A stretch of 64,000 nucleotides of DNA from Citrobacter sp. On2M (lineage in GTDB: Bacteria; Pseudomonadota; Gammaproteobacteria; Enterobacterales; Enterobacteriaceae): NCBI RefSeq assembly GCF_018035235.1, contig NZ_WPCV01000005.1, forward strand, positions 434,001 to 498,000, in the 5' to 3' direction. Positions 1-10,371 of this stretch are shown piece by piece (the first letter of the stretch is position 1; each line of letters starts with the position of its first letter). The notes under the pieces are model-generated. The model did no database searches and was not told where the DNA came from. It saw only the letters and a list, made by a program, of their open reading frames with translations. The translations under genes were made by a program, and so were the position numbers.

Positions 1-94
1 CGGTCGCTAAAATAGTGATATTTGGCAGTGCAAGCGCCGCGCCGCTGAAACCCATAACCAGTGCGGCAAGTGCCGTTCTCTTGAAAAACTCCAT
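1..94 (-). CDS. ansB: L-asparaginase II, N-terminal part only
   Basis: The reading frame runs off the left edge of the window, so only the first 31 codons are present. They encode MEFFKRTALAALVMGFSGAA followed by LALPNITILAT: a cleavable Sec signal peptide and the start of the mature periplasmic asparaginase. The enzyme hydrolyses L-asparagine to aspartate and ammonia in the periplasm. A Shine-Dalgarno sequence (CTGGAG) lies 7-8 bases before the ATG. The neighbour yggN follows ansB in E. coli too, which supports the identification. The E. coli gene is activated by CRP and FNR. The 125 bases upstream hold AT-rich sequence with GTCACA and GTGA half-sites that could serve the same purpose, but I cannot place the sites exactly. 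Confidence 0.9.
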   Translation of the reverse strand, partial: MEFFKRTALAALVMGFSGAALALPNITILAT

Positions 95-230
95 GTTATT
101 TCTCCAGTTACTTGAATTTGCAGCATTATGTCTATCTCACAGATGAATAATGTGACGCCATCCAATTAACCAGATTTATATCTCCATCAAATTGTCATTC
201 TTAGAGATGGATATCAAAAAAACAGAAATA

Positions 231-267
231 TACAAAATAAAACGGCACAGAATGTTTCTGTGCCGTT
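231..267 (-). terminator. Rho-independent terminator after yggN
   Basis: A perfect 12-bp stem (241-252 with 256-267) has a 3-base loop. On the minus strand it is followed by a T-rich run (complement of 231-240). It lies 16 bases beyond the yggN stop codon and separates yggN from the ansB promoter region. Confidence 0.85.
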
Positions 268-282
268 AAAAAGAGGTGAAGA

Positions 283-1002
283 TTATTTCAGAGTGCTAAC
301 CAGCGTTTTACGATCGTTTTCCAGCGTCACGACGCGGGCACAAACATCTTTGCCAAATTGCTGGAAGTCTTGTTCCTGATTCTTCCATTCATTTTGAATT
401 GAAGTCTGCAAACCACCGAGGCTTCCGAGTACGCCCTGCAGCGGATTACCGCCGCCTTTCAGCACGGCTTTGGCGCCCATTTCGTTGATACTGTCCTGCA
501 AAATACCGCCCATCGCCTGATTCACCAGTTGCTGTCCGTCCGCGCGAACCTGGTCAATCGCCTTATAATGGAAGGTCAGACCGTCAGTACGATGCTCAAT
601 GATCCGGTTCATCTGCTCTTTCAGTTGCGCATCGAGCTTGGTTAAACGCCCGCGCATATTGCTGCTTTCACCGACTTCTTTGGCAATGATTTTATCCAGC
701 GCTACGCGACCTTTCTCAACACGCTCTCTGGCACCGTCGTCAATCCACGGCAGGCTGCTACGCAACGCCGCCTGATAATCTTTGGCCTGCTCACGCTGTG
801 CGGCGCTCAGGGTGTACTGTTTACCATTGAAGGTGATATCTCCGGCCTGAGTAATCACCAGGTCGCCGTTCTCTCCCTTCACCTGAACCGTTTGTGGGCT
901 CAAAATCACATCGTCACGCGGGGTGACGCTGCACTTATAATCTGCATGTGCGGCCATCGCCGTAAACGTCAGAACTGCCGCCAGCAGCGTTTTGCGCATC
1001 AT
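283..1002 (-). CDS. yggN: YggN, DUF2884 periplasmic protein
   Basis: This 239-residue protein matches E. coli YggN in length and along its whole sequence as I recall it. Residues 1-20 form a Sec signal peptide ending AAHA, so the mature protein is probably periplasmic. Two cysteines (C24 and one near the C-terminus in KDVCARV) could form a disulfide, and the rest looks largely helical and charged. The function is not established; the family is DUF2884. It sits alone between two terminating or divergent units and ends at the hairpin at 241-267. The start MMRKTLL follows the E. coli protein, which also begins with two methionines. Confidence 0.9.
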   Translation of the reverse strand: MMRKTLLAAVLTFTAMAAHADYKCSVTPRDDVILSPQTVQVKGENGDLVITQAGDITFNGKQYTLSAAQREQAKDYQAALRSSLPWIDDGARERVEKGRVALDKIIAKEVGESSNMRGRLTKLDAQLKEQMNRIIEHRTDGLTFHYKAIDQVRADGQQLVNQAMGGILQDSINEMGAKAVLKGGGNPLQGVLGSLGGLQTSIQNEWKNQEQDFQQFGKDVCARVVTLENDRKTLVSTLK

Positions 1003-1051
1003 ATCTTTCCCTCAAGACAAATCGGGCCGGCATTTGCCGACCCTGTGCTAC

Positions 1052-1378
1052 TTAGTCCCACCAAATATCGAAAAGTTCGCTGGTACGCACTTCTTCGAGC
1101 TTGTGCTCTTCCAGCCACTTACGCACGATTGCCTGATGTTCTTCGGTGCATTTGCCGATTTCCTGCAGACAGATCAAACCTTCCCAGGCCAGATAGCCGC
1201 TGCCATCAAAAGCCAGCTTGTTCGGTTCAATAACTTCATTGATAAAGTCATCAACGATTTGATCGACCTGCTCTCCAGATGTACCTTCCGGGAAACGCCA
1301 TGCAACCGAAAATCCTACTTCCTGGAATTCGTCGATGTGCATCTTTTTACGCAGACGACGGCTACGGTTCTTTGCCAT
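1052..1378 (-). CDS. yggL: YggL family protein (DUF469)
   Basis: This 108-residue protein begins [20 protein letters not shown] and matches E. coli YggL throughout, ending in a typical aromatic tail (FDIWWD). The reading frame is open ten codons further upstream, but the family start is the ATG whose A is shared with the trmB stop codon (TAATG), so the two genes are translationally coupled. The basic N-terminus suggests RNA or ribosome contact. YggL has been reported in ribosome-associated material, but a precise role is not something the sequence shows. It is the second gene of the trmB-yggL operon. Confidence 0.9.
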   Translation of the reverse strand: MAKNRSRRLRKKMHIDEFQEVGFSVAWRFPEGTSGEQVDQIVDDFINEVIEPNKLAFDGSGYLAWEGLICLQEIGKCTEEHQAIVRKWLEEHKLEEVRTSELFDIWWD

Positions 1379-2097
1379 TATTTCACCCTCTCGAACATTA
1401 AGTCCCATACGCCGTGGCCAAGACGATGACCACGTTGTTCAAATTTGGTTACCGGGCGCGATTGTGGGCGCGGTACATAATCGTTACTCTCTGACTGGTT
1501 TTTATACCCGTCAATGGAGGACATCACTTCCAGCATGTGTTCCGCATAAGCTTCCCAGTCGGTTGCCATGTGGAATACGCCACCCAGCTTCAGCTTGCTT
1601 AAGATGTGCTCAGCAAACGGTACCTGAACGATACGGCGTTTATTATGACGTGCTTTATGCCACGGGTCAGGGAAAAACAGCTGAACCATAGATAAGGAAT
1701 TGTCAGGAATCATTTTATGCAGGACTTCAACGGCATCATGGCACATGACGCGCAGGTTTTCGACGCCCTCTTCATGCGCTGAAGCCAGACACGCGCCAAC
1801 ACCCGGGGAGTGAACCTCAATACCGAGGAAATTTTGCTCCGGACGCGCTTTCGCCATCGCCACCAGCGAAGCCCCCATACCAAAACCAATTTCAAGAGTG
1901 ACTGGCGCATCACGACCAAACAGTTCAGCGAAATCCACGGGCTCTTCGCTGAACTCAACGCCCATCACCGGCCAGTAGTTTTCCAGCGCGTGTTCCTGCC
2001 CTTTGGTCAGTCGCCCCTGGCGACGAACAAAACTACGAATCCGGCGCAGAGGGCGGCCGTTTTCATCAAATTCCGGTGAAATGACGTCGTTCTTCAT
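1378..2097 (-). CDS. trmB: tRNA (guanine-N7-)-methyltransferase
   Basis: This 239-residue class I SAM-dependent methyltransferase makes m7G46 in the tRNA variable loop. The SAM-binding motif I is visible as [11 protein letters not shown] (about residues 71-81), followed by [10 protein letters not shown]. The catalytic/tRNA-binding segment [15 protein letters not shown] lies near residues 147-161. The length equals the E. coli enzyme. It is transcribed divergently from mutY and overlaps the yggL start by one base. Nothing unusual is seen. Confidence 0.95.
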   Translation of the reverse strand: MKNDVISPEFDENGRPLRRIRSFVRRQGRLTKGQEHALENYWPVMGVEFSEEPVDFAELFGRDAPVTLEIGFGMGASLVAMAKARPEQNFLGIEVHSPGVGACLASAHEEGVENLRVMCHDAVEVLHKMIPDNSLSMVQLFFPDPWHKARHNKRRIVQVPFAEHILSKLKLGGVFHMATDWEAYAEHMLEVMSSIDGYKNQSESNDYVPRPQSRPVTKFEQRGHRLGHGVWDLMFERVK

Positions 2098-2257
2098 AAA
2101 AGTTTAGTCTGCTGTGTTTGAGTACTGAAAACGGGCATTATCCAAAGTTAGTTGCCGGATGCAAGTAAAGGAAGAAAGTGGGCAGCGGAAAGTTCCGGTT
2201 TACACCCCGTTGCCGCTGTGCTGCAATCTTGCCCCCGGCAATAATGAAACGGTAATC

Positions 2258-3310
2258 ATGCAAGCGTCTCAATTCTCGGCTCAGGTGTTGAGCTGGTACG
2301 ACAAATACGGGCGGAAAACGCTACCCTGGCAAATTGACAAGACGCCTTACAAAGTATGGCTCTCTGAGGTGATGCTGCAACAAACCCAGGTTGCGACCGT
2401 AATCCCCTATTTTGAGCGTTTTATGGCGCGCTTCCCAACGGTAACAGATTTAGCCCATGCGCCGCTGGATGAAGTCCTGCATTTATGGACCGGGCTGGGC
2501 TATTACGCCCGAGCGCGTAATCTGCATAAAGCCGCGCAGCAGGTTGTCACGCTACATGGCGGCACATTCCCGCAAACCTTTGATGAGGTGGCTGCTCTGC
2601 CAGGCGTCGGACGTTCAACCGCAGGCGCGATCCTTTCTCTTTCTCTGGGTCAGCATTTTCCGATTCTCGACGGTAACGTCAAACGCGTGCTGGCTCGCTG
2701 TTATGCTGTAAGCGGCTGGCCGGGTAAAAAAGAGGTCGAAAAGAAGCTGTGGGAGTTGAGCGAGCAGGTGACGCCCGCCCATGGCGTTGAGCGATTTAAT
2801 CAGGCGATGATGGATTTAGGCGCCATGGTCTGTACGCGATCCAAGCCTAAATGTTCTCTGTGTCCGTTGGATAATGGCTGTGTGGCCAGCGCCAATGCAA
2901 GCTGGGCGCTTTACCCGGGTAAAAAGCCCAAACAAACGCTGCCGGAACGGACGGGCTATTTTTTACTGATGCAGCATAATGACGAAGTATTGCTCGCGCA
3001 GCGCCCCCCCAGCGGCTTATGGGGTGGTTTATACTGTTTTCCGCAGTTTGACGATGAAAACGGGCTGCGCAACTGGCTGGCGCAACGGCAAATTAACGCA
3101 GATAATCTGACCCAACTTAATGCGTTTCGCCATACCTTTAGCCATTTCCACTTAGATATTGTGCCTATGTGGCTTCCCGTGTCTTCGTTCAGCTCATGCA
3201 TGGATGAAGGCAACGTGCTCTGGTATAACTTAGCGCAACCGCCGTCGGTCGGACTGGCGGCCCCCGTGGAGCGTTTGTTACAGCAATTACGTGCCGGTAC
3301 ACACGTTTAA
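2258..3310 (+). CDS. mutY: Adenine DNA glycosylase MutY
   Basis: This 350-residue base-excision-repair enzyme removes adenine mispaired with 8-oxoguanine or guanine. The order is an N-terminal helix-hairpin-helix glycosylase domain with the catalytic segment containing [10 protein letters not shown], the HhH motif [14 protein letters not shown] followed by the catalytic aspartate in [10 protein letters not shown], a [4Fe-4S] loop with four cysteines ([17 protein letters not shown]), and a NUDIX-like C-terminal domain recognising 8-oxoG. The frame is open 33 codons further upstream, but [11 protein letters not shown] is the family start. It heads the mutY-yggX-mltC group, with yggX 27 bases downstream. 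Confidence 0.95.
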   Translation: MQASQFSAQVLSWYDKYGRKTLPWQIDKTPYKVWLSEVMLQQTQVATVIPYFERFMARFPTVTDLAHAPLDEVLHLWTGLGYYARARNLHKAAQQVVTLHGGTFPQTFDEVAALPGVGRSTAGAILSLSLGQHFPILDGNVKRVLARCYAVSGWPGKKEVEKKLWELSEQVTPAHGVERFNQAMMDLGAMVCTRSKPKCSLCPLDNGCVASANASWALYPGKKPKQTLPERTGYFLLMQHNDEVLLAQRPPSGLWGGLYCFPQFDDENGLRNWLAQRQINADNLTQLNAFRHTFSHFHLDIVPMWLPVSSFSSCMDEGNVLWYNLAQPPSVGLAAPVERLLQQLRAGTHV

Positions 3311-3325
3311 CGTACCGGTCGATAG

Positions 3326-3607
<282 letters not shown>

Positions 3608-3609
3608 GA

Positions 3610-4779
<1,170 letters not shown>

Positions 4780-4785
4780 TATATC

Positions 4786-4822
4786 CCCTCTCCTGCCCCG
4801 GAAAACGGGGCCAGAAGAGGGT
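4786..4822 (+). terminator. GC-rich hairpin after mltC
   Basis: A long, slightly interrupted stem (CCCTCT and CTGCCCCG pairing with CGGGG, CAG and AGAGGG) starts seven bases after the mltC stop. It lacks a following T-run, so it may be a weak terminator or an mRNA 3'-end stabiliser. Confidence 0.5.
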
Positions 4823-4849
4823 AAAGTGTTAACTCCATCACTCTTTTGC

Positions 4850-4989
4850 TTTGCAATCAGAAATTGTTTGCAAATATTTGTCACAGGTAACAAAAAAAGA
4901 GTGTCTCTCGTTGATAGAATCACATCATCAAGCCCCGGCAAATGTGCCTTTTAAAACATTCATCCGCATTACGGTGTGAGGAAATTAAC
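4850..4989 (+). promoter_or_regulatory. nupG promoter and regulatory region
   Basis: This AT-rich stretch includes TTTGTCACAGGTAACA, which resembles a CRP/CytR-type half-site, and repeated TTTGC/TTGCAA motifs. In E. coli nupG is controlled by CRP, CytR and DeoR. I infer the same here from position and motif resemblance only. The Shine-Dalgarno TGAGGA sits about 8 bases before the nupG ATG. Confidence 0.4.
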
Positions 4990-6246
4990 ATGAATCTTAA
5001 GCTGCAGCTGAAAGTGCTCTCGTTTCTGCAGTTCTGCTTATGGGGTAGTTGGCTCACTACCCTCGGCTCCTATATGTTTGTCACCCTAAAATTCGATGGT
5101 GCATCCATTGGCGCAGTGTATAGCTCGCTGGGGATCGCCGCCGTGTTTATGCCTACCCTGTTAGGGATCGTGGCCGACAAATGGATCAGTGCGAAATGGG
5201 TGTACGCCATTTGTCACCTGGTCGGCGCAGCCACGCTGTTCGCCGCAGCCGAAGTCACCACCCCTGGTGCCATGTTCTTTGTGATCTTGCTTAACTCCCT
5301 GGCCTATATGCCAACGCTGGGGTTAATCAACACCATTTCTTACTATCGCCTGCAGTCAGCCGGGATGGATATCGTTACAGACTTCCCGCCAATTCGTATT
5401 TGGGGCACCATCGGCTTTATTATGGCGATGTGGGGAGTAAGCTTCTCCGGCTTCGAGCTGAGTCATATGCAGCTGTATATCGGTGCCACGCTGTCCGTTG
5501 TTTTGGCGCTGTTCACGCTGACGCTGCCGCATATTCCGGTTGCTAACCAGCAGAAAAACCAGAGCTGGTCGTCCATGCTGGGCCTGGATGCTTTCGCGCT
5601 GTTTAAAAACAAGCGCATGGCGATTTTCTTCATCTTCTCAATGATGCTGGGCGCTGAGCTGCAAATTACCAATATGTTCGGTAATACCTTCCTGCACAGC
5701 TTCGATAACAACCCGCTGTTCTCCGGTAGCTTCATCGTTGAACACGCCTCGGTGATGATGTCGATCTCGCAGATTTCCGAGACGCTGTTTATCCTGACCA
5801 TCCCATTCTTCTTGAGCCGTTACGGTATTAAGAATGTAATGCTGATCAGTATTGTGGCGTGGATGTTGCGCTTCGGCCTGTTTGCCTACGGCGATCCAAC
5901 GCCGTTCGGTACCGTGCTGCTGGTTCTGTCGATGATTGTTTACGGCTGCGCCTTCGATTTCTTCAACATCTCTGGCTCGGTGTTCGTAGAGAAAGAAGTT
6001 CGCCCTGAAATCCGCGCCAGCGCACAAGGTATGTTCCTGATGATGACCAACGGCTTCGGCTGTATTCTTGGCGGTCTGGTGAGCGGTAAAGTGGTTGAAC
6101 ACTATACGCTGAACGGTATTACCGACTGGCAGACCGTATGGCTGATCTTCGCTGGCTACTCGCTGGTTCTGGCTTTTGCCTTCGTGGCGCTGTTTAAATA
6201 CAAACACGTACGCGTTCCGGCTGGCACCCAAACTATCGCGCACTAA
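4990..6246 (+). CDS. nupG: Nucleoside:H+ symporter NupG
   Basis: This 418-residue inner-membrane protein is identical in length to E. coli NupG. It has about 12 hydrophobic segments and belongs to the NHS family of the major facilitator superfamily. It imports purine and pyrimidine nucleosides with protons. The family start MNLKLQLKVLSFLQF was preferred over a longer frame beginning 16 codons upstream, because the ATG at 4990 has the Shine-Dalgarno GAGGA. It has its own upstream regulatory region and ends at a strong terminator, so it is probably a single-gene unit. Confidence 0.95.
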   Translation: MNLKLQLKVLSFLQFCLWGSWLTTLGSYMFVTLKFDGASIGAVYSSLGIAAVFMPTLLGIVADKWISAKWVYAICHLVGAATLFAAAEVTTPGAMFFVILLNSLAYMPTLGLINTISYYRLQSAGMDIVTDFPPIRIWGTIGFIMAMWGVSFSGFELSHMQLYIGATLSVVLALFTLTLPHIPVANQQKNQSWSSMLGLDAFALFKNKRMAIFFIFSMMLGAELQITNMFGNTFLHSFDNNPLFSGSFIVEHASVMMSISQISETLFILTIPFFLSRYGIKNVMLISIVAWMLRFGLFAYGDPTPFGTVLLVLSMIVYGCAFDFFNISGSVFVEKEVRPEIRASAQGMFLMMTNGFGCILGGLVSGKVVEHYTLNGITDWQTVWLIFAGYSLVLAFAFVALFKYKHVRVPAGTQTIAH

Positions 6247-6260
6247 CGTTTACGCAGAGA

Positions 6261-6294
6261 AAAGCGGGTTACCAAAAGGTAACCCGCTTTTTTT
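6261..6294 (+). terminator. Terminator between convergent nupG and speC
   Basis: A perfect 13-bp stem (6261-6273 with 6278-6290) has an AAAA loop and a T-run on the plus strand. It is strong for nupG. The A-rich left side may give weaker termination for speC from the other direction. Confidence 0.9.
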
Positions 6295-6298
6295 GTGC

Positions 6299-8434
6299 TT
6301 ACTTCACAACATATCCATACAGACGCTTAATACCGTCTGCATCCGTTTCACTGTAAACGCCTTGCAGCTCCGGCGAAAAGCCCGGCAACAAGTTTATGCC
6401 CTCTTCCAGCGCCAGGAAATAACGTTGCACTGCCCCGCCCCAGACTTCACCCGGTACCACGCACAGCACGCCCGGAGGATAAGGCAGCGCACCTTCTGCA
6501 GCAACGCGACCTGCGGCATCACAAATACGCACCAGTTCTACATCACCACGGATAAAGGCGCTGTTGGCATCCTGCGGGTTCATCGCCACGGCAGGTAAAC
6601 TCTCCTGGCGGAACATCGCTTTTTGCAGATCCTTCACATCAAAGCTGACGTATAAATCGTGCATCTCCTGACACAGTTCACGCAGCGTGTAATCCCGGTA
6701 ACGTACCGGATACTTGTTGAAGATGGAGGGCAGCACGTCTGCCAGCGGCGTATCGTCCTCAATATGCTGCTCAAACTGCGCCAACATCGCCACCAGTTGC
6801 GCCAGTTTCTCGGGGCTTTCTGCCGGGGTCAGCAGGAACAAAATCGAGTTAAGGTCGCATTTCTCCGGCACGATACCGTTTTCACGCAGGTAATGCGCCA
6901 GAATCGTCGCCGGAATACCAAACTCAGTATATTGTCCTGTTTGCGCATTAATGCCTGGAGTGGTTAACAACAGCTTGCAGGGATCAACAAAATACTGGTC
7001 GCGCGCATAGCCGGAAAAACCATGCCATTTAGCGCCCGGTTCAAAGCTAAAGAAGCGGCGCTCGCTGGCGATCACCGGCGTTGGATAGCTTTCCCACGGT
7101 TTGCCATCAACTACCGGAGGAATAAACGGCTGAATCATCTTACAGCAGGCAATAATCGCTTTACGGGCCTCGATCCCCAGCGCCACACACTCCGCCCATA
7201 GCCGACGACCGCTCTCGCCTTCATGGATTTTGGCGTTCACATCCAGCGCCGCAAACAGCGGGTAAAACGGACTGGTGGAAGCATGCAGCATAAACGCATT
7301 ATTCAGACGCTTATGCGGGCAGAATCGCGCCTGACCACGAATATGGTTATCCTTTTTGTGGATCTGCGAGGTTTGCGAGAATCCGGCCTGCTGTTTGTGT
7401 ACCGACTGGGTGACAAAGATCCCCGGATCGTCAGCATTGAGCTCCAGTAGCAGCGGTGACCCATCGGCCATCATCGGGATAAATTGCTCGTAGCCAACCC
7501 AGGCAGAATCAAACAGGATGTAATCGCACAGACTACCGATCTTGTCGATCACTTGTCGGGCGTTGTAGATCGTACCATCATAGGTACCCAGTTGAATGAT
7601 CGCCAGACGGAACGGACGCGGCTGGTCAGCCTTGTGCGGCGCAACTTCGCGCAGTTGCTGGCGCAGATACGCCTCATCAAAGCAGTGCTCATCAATACCG
7701 CCAATAAAACCAAATGGATTACGCGCCGCTTCCAGATAAACCGGCGTCGCACCCGCCTGGATCAGCGCGCCGTGGTGGTTGGACTTATGGTTGTTGCGGT
7801 CAAACAACACCAGATCGCCGCGTGTCAGCAGCGCATTGGTCACCACTTTATTCGCCGCAGAAGTCCCATTCAGCACAAAGTAGGTTTTATCCGCATGGAA
7901 AACTTTCGCGGCAAATTTCTGCGCATGTTTCGCTGATCCCTCATGAATCAGCAGATCGCCCAGTTTAACGTCAGCGTTGCACATATCCGCGCGGAACAGG
8001 TTCTCGCCAAAGAACTCGTAGAAATGTCGTCCCGCCGGATGCTTTTTAAAAAACTCACCGTGCTGGTGCCCCGGACAAGCAAACGTGCTGTTCCCCATCT
8101 CGACATACTGGGTGAGCGTGTCATAGAACGGCGGCAGCAATGCTTCCTCATACTGACAGGCAGCAGACTCCAGCTCCAGCCAGTCCTGAGGCTGACCGTG
8201 AATCACCACGTTAACGCCCGCAGGCACATCGACATCAGACTCTGCGAACAAAAACACCGGTATATGAAAACCGGTACGTTTCAGCAAGGCCAGGATCCCA
8301 CTGCGGCTGTCCGCAACGGTAATGACGACTGCCGCAACGTCAGTAAAATCGGTGCTGTCCAGTGAAACCACCTGGCGATGGCTGGAAAGACGAGAAGCCA
8401 GTTCACCACTGGCGGCAATTTTCATTGATTTCAT
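6299..8434 (-). CDS. speC: Constitutive (biosynthetic) ornithine decarboxylase
   Basis: This 711-residue PLP enzyme of the group III decarboxylases converts ornithine to putrescine in the cytoplasm. An N-terminal wing domain (from residue 1) is followed by the PLP fold: the Schiff-base lysine lies in VTQSVHKQQAGFSQTSQ (about residue 355), the phosphate-binding GTSAANKVV is upstream, and an FDSAWVGYEQF segment contacts the cofactor. The C-terminal domain ends in KRLYGYVVK. The start MKSMKIAASGELA gives the exact E. coli length. The same frame stays open for 26 more codons upstream (to 8512) with an ATG there, so a longer form is formally possible. Confidence 0.95.
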   Translation of the reverse strand: MKSMKIAASGELASRLSSHRQVVSLDSTDFTDVAAVVITVADSRSGILALLKRTGFHIPVFLFAESDVDVPAGVNVVIHGQPQDWLELESAACQYEEALLPPFYDTLTQYVEMGNSTFACPGHQHGEFFKKHPAGRHFYEFFGENLFRADMCNADVKLGDLLIHEGSAKHAQKFAAKVFHADKTYFVLNGTSAANKVVTNALLTRGDLVLFDRNNHKSNHHGALIQAGATPVYLEAARNPFGFIGGIDEHCFDEAYLRQQLREVAPHKADQPRPFRLAIIQLGTYDGTIYNARQVIDKIGSLCDYILFDSAWVGYEQFIPMMADGSPLLLELNADDPGIFVTQSVHKQQAGFSQTSQIHKKDNHIRGQARFCPHKRLNNAFMLHASTSPFYPLFAALDVNAKIHEGESGRRLWAECVALGIEARKAIIACCKMIQPFIPPVVDGKPWESYPTPVIASERRFFSFEPGAKWHGFSGYARDQYFVDPCKLLLTTPGINAQTGQYTEFGIPATILAHYLRENGIVPEKCDLNSILFLLTPAESPEKLAQLVAMLAQFEQHIEDDTPLADVLPSIFNKYPVRYRDYTLRELCQEMHDLYVSFDVKDLQKAMFRQESLPAVAMNPQDANSAFIRGDVELVRICDAAGRVAAEGALPYPPGVLCVVPGEVWGGAVQRYFLALEEGINLLPGFSPELQGVYSETDADGIKRLYGYVVK

Positions 8435-8902
8435 AAGCGCAATAACCCGTTTCGGGAAAATCAAAAGTCCCGGACAAAGCCGCATTGCTTTGCCCACGAA
8501 ATGACGGGTCAAACTGGTTACCAGCCCCGACCGCCAGACATCAGTAAAAGCAGATAGCCTCTGATTTTACTGTTATCCTGCAGTGAGCGTACGCTGCCCT
8601 CACCGCATGGTGAGAGCGTGAAGATAAGTCGCAGAAAGGGGCAAACGTCGCGCAAAAAGGCGATGTTGAAGGCGATGTAGGGGAAGTAATATCATCCCAG
8701 GCAGCCCCATTCAGACAGGATAAAATTCGCGCAATCATGGCACCTTTCACCTACAGGCGCAAGATAAAATCCTGTGCTTAAACCTCACAGATAAACAAGC
8801 ATTTCGTCTTAAAATAGCGGCATAATAATTCAATCTGAAACATAATTTCACCCAGCTAATTGCCTTTAGCATCAAGACGATAATGGGTATGCAGGAGCTA
8901 AT
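8435..8902. other. Divergent speC-yqgA intergenic region
   Basis: These 468 bases hold the leader and promoters of speC (minus) and yqgA (plus). The first 78 bases continue the speC frame without a stop. A short palindrome (CTCACCgcatGGTGAG, near 8597-8612) is visible. I see no convincing additional gene; short minus-strand frames near 8541-8750 have no recognisable product. Confidence 0.4.
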
Positions 8903-9610
8903 GTGGTAATCGGACCGTTTATTAATGCCAGCGCCATTTTATTTGGTGGCGTTCTCGGCGCGCTGCTCAGCCAGCACTTACCCGAACGTATTCGGATCTC
9001 AATGACCTCAATATTCGGGTTGTGCTCGTTGGGAATTGGTATCTTGTTGGTTATCAAATGCGTTAACTTGCCGGTGATGGTTCTGGCAACGTTGGTCGGC
9101 GCATTAATTGGCGAATTCTGCCATCTGGAAAAAGGAATCAATGCCGCAGTAGCCAAAGCGCAACAGCTTTTCACCCGCTCGGACACCAACGTTACACACG
9201 AATCCTTTATCCAAAACTATGTGGCGATCATCGTGCTGTTTTGCGCCAGCGGGACCGGGATATTCGGGGCGATCCATGAAGGGATGACCGGCGATCCTAA
9301 TATTTTAATCGCCAAGTCATTTCTCGATTTCTTCACCGCTATTATCTTCGCCTGCTCGCTAGGGATCGCCGTGTCTGCCATTTTCATACCGATGCTGGCA
9401 ATTCAGTTGACGCTTGCCACCTGTGCTGCACTAATTTTGCCTCTGACGACGCCCGCCATGATGGCTGATTTCAGCGCTGTAGGCGGACTGTTGCTACTGG
9501 CAACCGGTTTGCGGATTTGCGGCATCAAAATGTTTGCGGTTGTGAATATGCTTCCTGCCCTGCTGCTGGCAATGCCGCTTTCCGCCGCGTGGACAGCATT
9601 TTTTGCCTGA
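8903..9610 (+). CDS. yqgA: YqgA, DUF554 membrane protein
   Basis: This 235-residue inner-membrane protein with about seven hydrophobic segments matches E. coli YqgA. It starts at GTG (MVIGPFINASA), preceded by the Shine-Dalgarno CAGGAG. The family is DUF554; its function is not known. It is a single-gene unit upstream of tRNA-Phe, as in E. coli. Confidence 0.92.
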   Translation: MVIGPFINASAILFGGVLGALLSQHLPERIRISMTSIFGLCSLGIGILLVIKCVNLPVMVLATLVGALIGEFCHLEKGINAAVAKAQQLFTRSDTNVTHESFIQNYVAIIVLFCASGTGIFGAIHEGMTGDPNILIAKSFLDFFTAIIFACSLGIAVSAIFIPMLAIQLTLATCAALILPLTTPAMMADFSAVGGLLLLATGLRICGIKMFAVVNMLPALLLAMPLSAAWTAFFA

Positions 9611-9676
9611 GAATGCGTGCAATACCAGCAATGTGGTGATAGATTGTGCAGTCTGCATTGATTTGAAGAAATTTCG

Positions 9677-9705
9677 TTGACGAAGCGAAGCGAATCGGGT
9701 TTAAT
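9677..9705 (+). promoter_or_regulatory. Promoter of tRNA-Phe
   Basis: TTGACG (-35, 9677-9682) and TTTAAT (-10, 9700-9705) are spaced by exactly 17 bases. A GC-rich discriminator (GCGCC) follows, as expected for a stringently controlled stable-RNA promoter. Confidence 0.85.
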
Positions 9706-9715
9706 GCGCCTCGTT

Positions 9716-9791
9716 GCCCGGATAGCTCAGTCGGTAGAGCAGGGGATTGAAAATCCCCGTGTCCTTGGTTCGATTCCGAGTCCGGGCACCA
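9716..9791 (+). tRNA. pheV: tRNA-Phe (anticodon GAA)
   Basis: This 76-base tRNA has acceptor ends GCCCGGA / TCCGGGC plus encoded CCA. The anticodon arm GGGGATTGAAAATCCCC carries GAA, and the T-loop is TTCGATT. Its position after yqgA corresponds to pheV of E. coli, a frequent integration site for genomic islands. No integrase gene follows it here. Confidence 0.97.
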
Positions 9792-9798
9792 CTATTTA

Positions 9799-9826
9799 GA
9801 AAAACCAGCCTTAGGGCTGGTTTTTT
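9799..9826 (+). terminator. Terminator of tRNA-Phe
   Basis: The hairpin AACCAGCC-ttag-GGCTGGTT is followed by TTTTTT, 8-10 bases after the tRNA CCA end. Confidence 0.92.
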
Positions 9827-10223
9827 GCGTTTGGGGTTCCGGTAGATATCTGGTCGAGATGCCCGCTGATGCCCCTACCCTGCTTCTACCATCCAGCATG
9901 AGCATTTCTCTTGAGCAGCTACCAGCCCCTCTGGTCGCTATAGCCCTGTCTGTCAGACTTCAAATCCCCAATCGACACTATATTTCACATGAGTACCTGG
10001 CTGACAGATTCATTACTGCATGGCTATATCCGGTCTTTGTCCGGTCTGAAGTCAAACGCGAACCACCAGCACTAACTCTACCCCCAGCTCTCAACAACAA
10101 TCCCTATATCAAGCCGAACATTTTTCACTCTGATTGATTTAGCTTTAGTCATCTTTTGGGTGTTATGCCTACGATATCAATATGATTCAGAATGACCACA
10201 AAATCAGAGCGCAACAATTAATA
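9827..10223. other. Island left edge without a supported gene
   Basis: About 400 bases between the tRNA terminator and the fluoride-operon promoter. A 92-codon plus-strand frame (9859-10137) exists, but its composition is unlike a normal protein and I recognise nothing in it. No integrase, no excisionase and no repeat of the tRNA 3' end is visible. It may be debris from the original island insertion. Confidence 0.35.
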
Positions 10224-10252
10224 TTGATTTAATACAAAGCCCCATATAAGAT
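10224..10252 (+). promoter_or_regulatory. Promoter of the fluoride-responsive operon
   Basis: TTGATT (10224-10229), a 17-base spacer, then TAAGAT (10247-10252). Transcription would begin near 10259, right at the 5' end of the riboswitch aptamer, which makes the assignment coherent. Confidence 0.65.
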
Positions 10253-10258
10253 GGTTTT

Positions 10259-10364
10259 ACAAGGTGATGGTGTTCCACCTTTCCCAACCGCCGGTGTTTT
10301 CAATACCGGATGATGACGCCTGATATACAGTTAAATTAGTCCTATTACGGGCATGTATGTCAGG
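10259..10364 (+). promoter_or_regulatory. Fluoride riboswitch (crcB motif) with SD-sequestering hairpin
   Basis: The aptamer (about 10259-10323) shows the conserved pieces of the fluoride/crcB motif in order: GGTGATGGTGTTCCACC, AACCGCC, a variable hairpin (CCGGTGTTTTCAATACCGG) and TGATGACGCCTGA. Downstream, CCTGATATACA (10319-10329) can pair over 11 bp, with one G-U wobble, with TGTATGTCAGG (10354-10364). That second strand contains the AGG Shine-Dalgarno of the next gene, and the first strand overlaps the 3' end of the aptamer. There is no T-run, so control is probably at translation: fluoride binding would hold GCCTGA in the aptamer and free the ribosome site. The motif match is direct; the switching model is inference. 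Confidence 0.92.
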
Positions 10365-10371
10365 TATCGCT

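Noticed and set aside
9859..10137. 92-codon plus-strand frame after pheV
   Set aside because: Odd composition, no convincing Shine-Dalgarno and no recognisable domain; treated as non-coding island debris.
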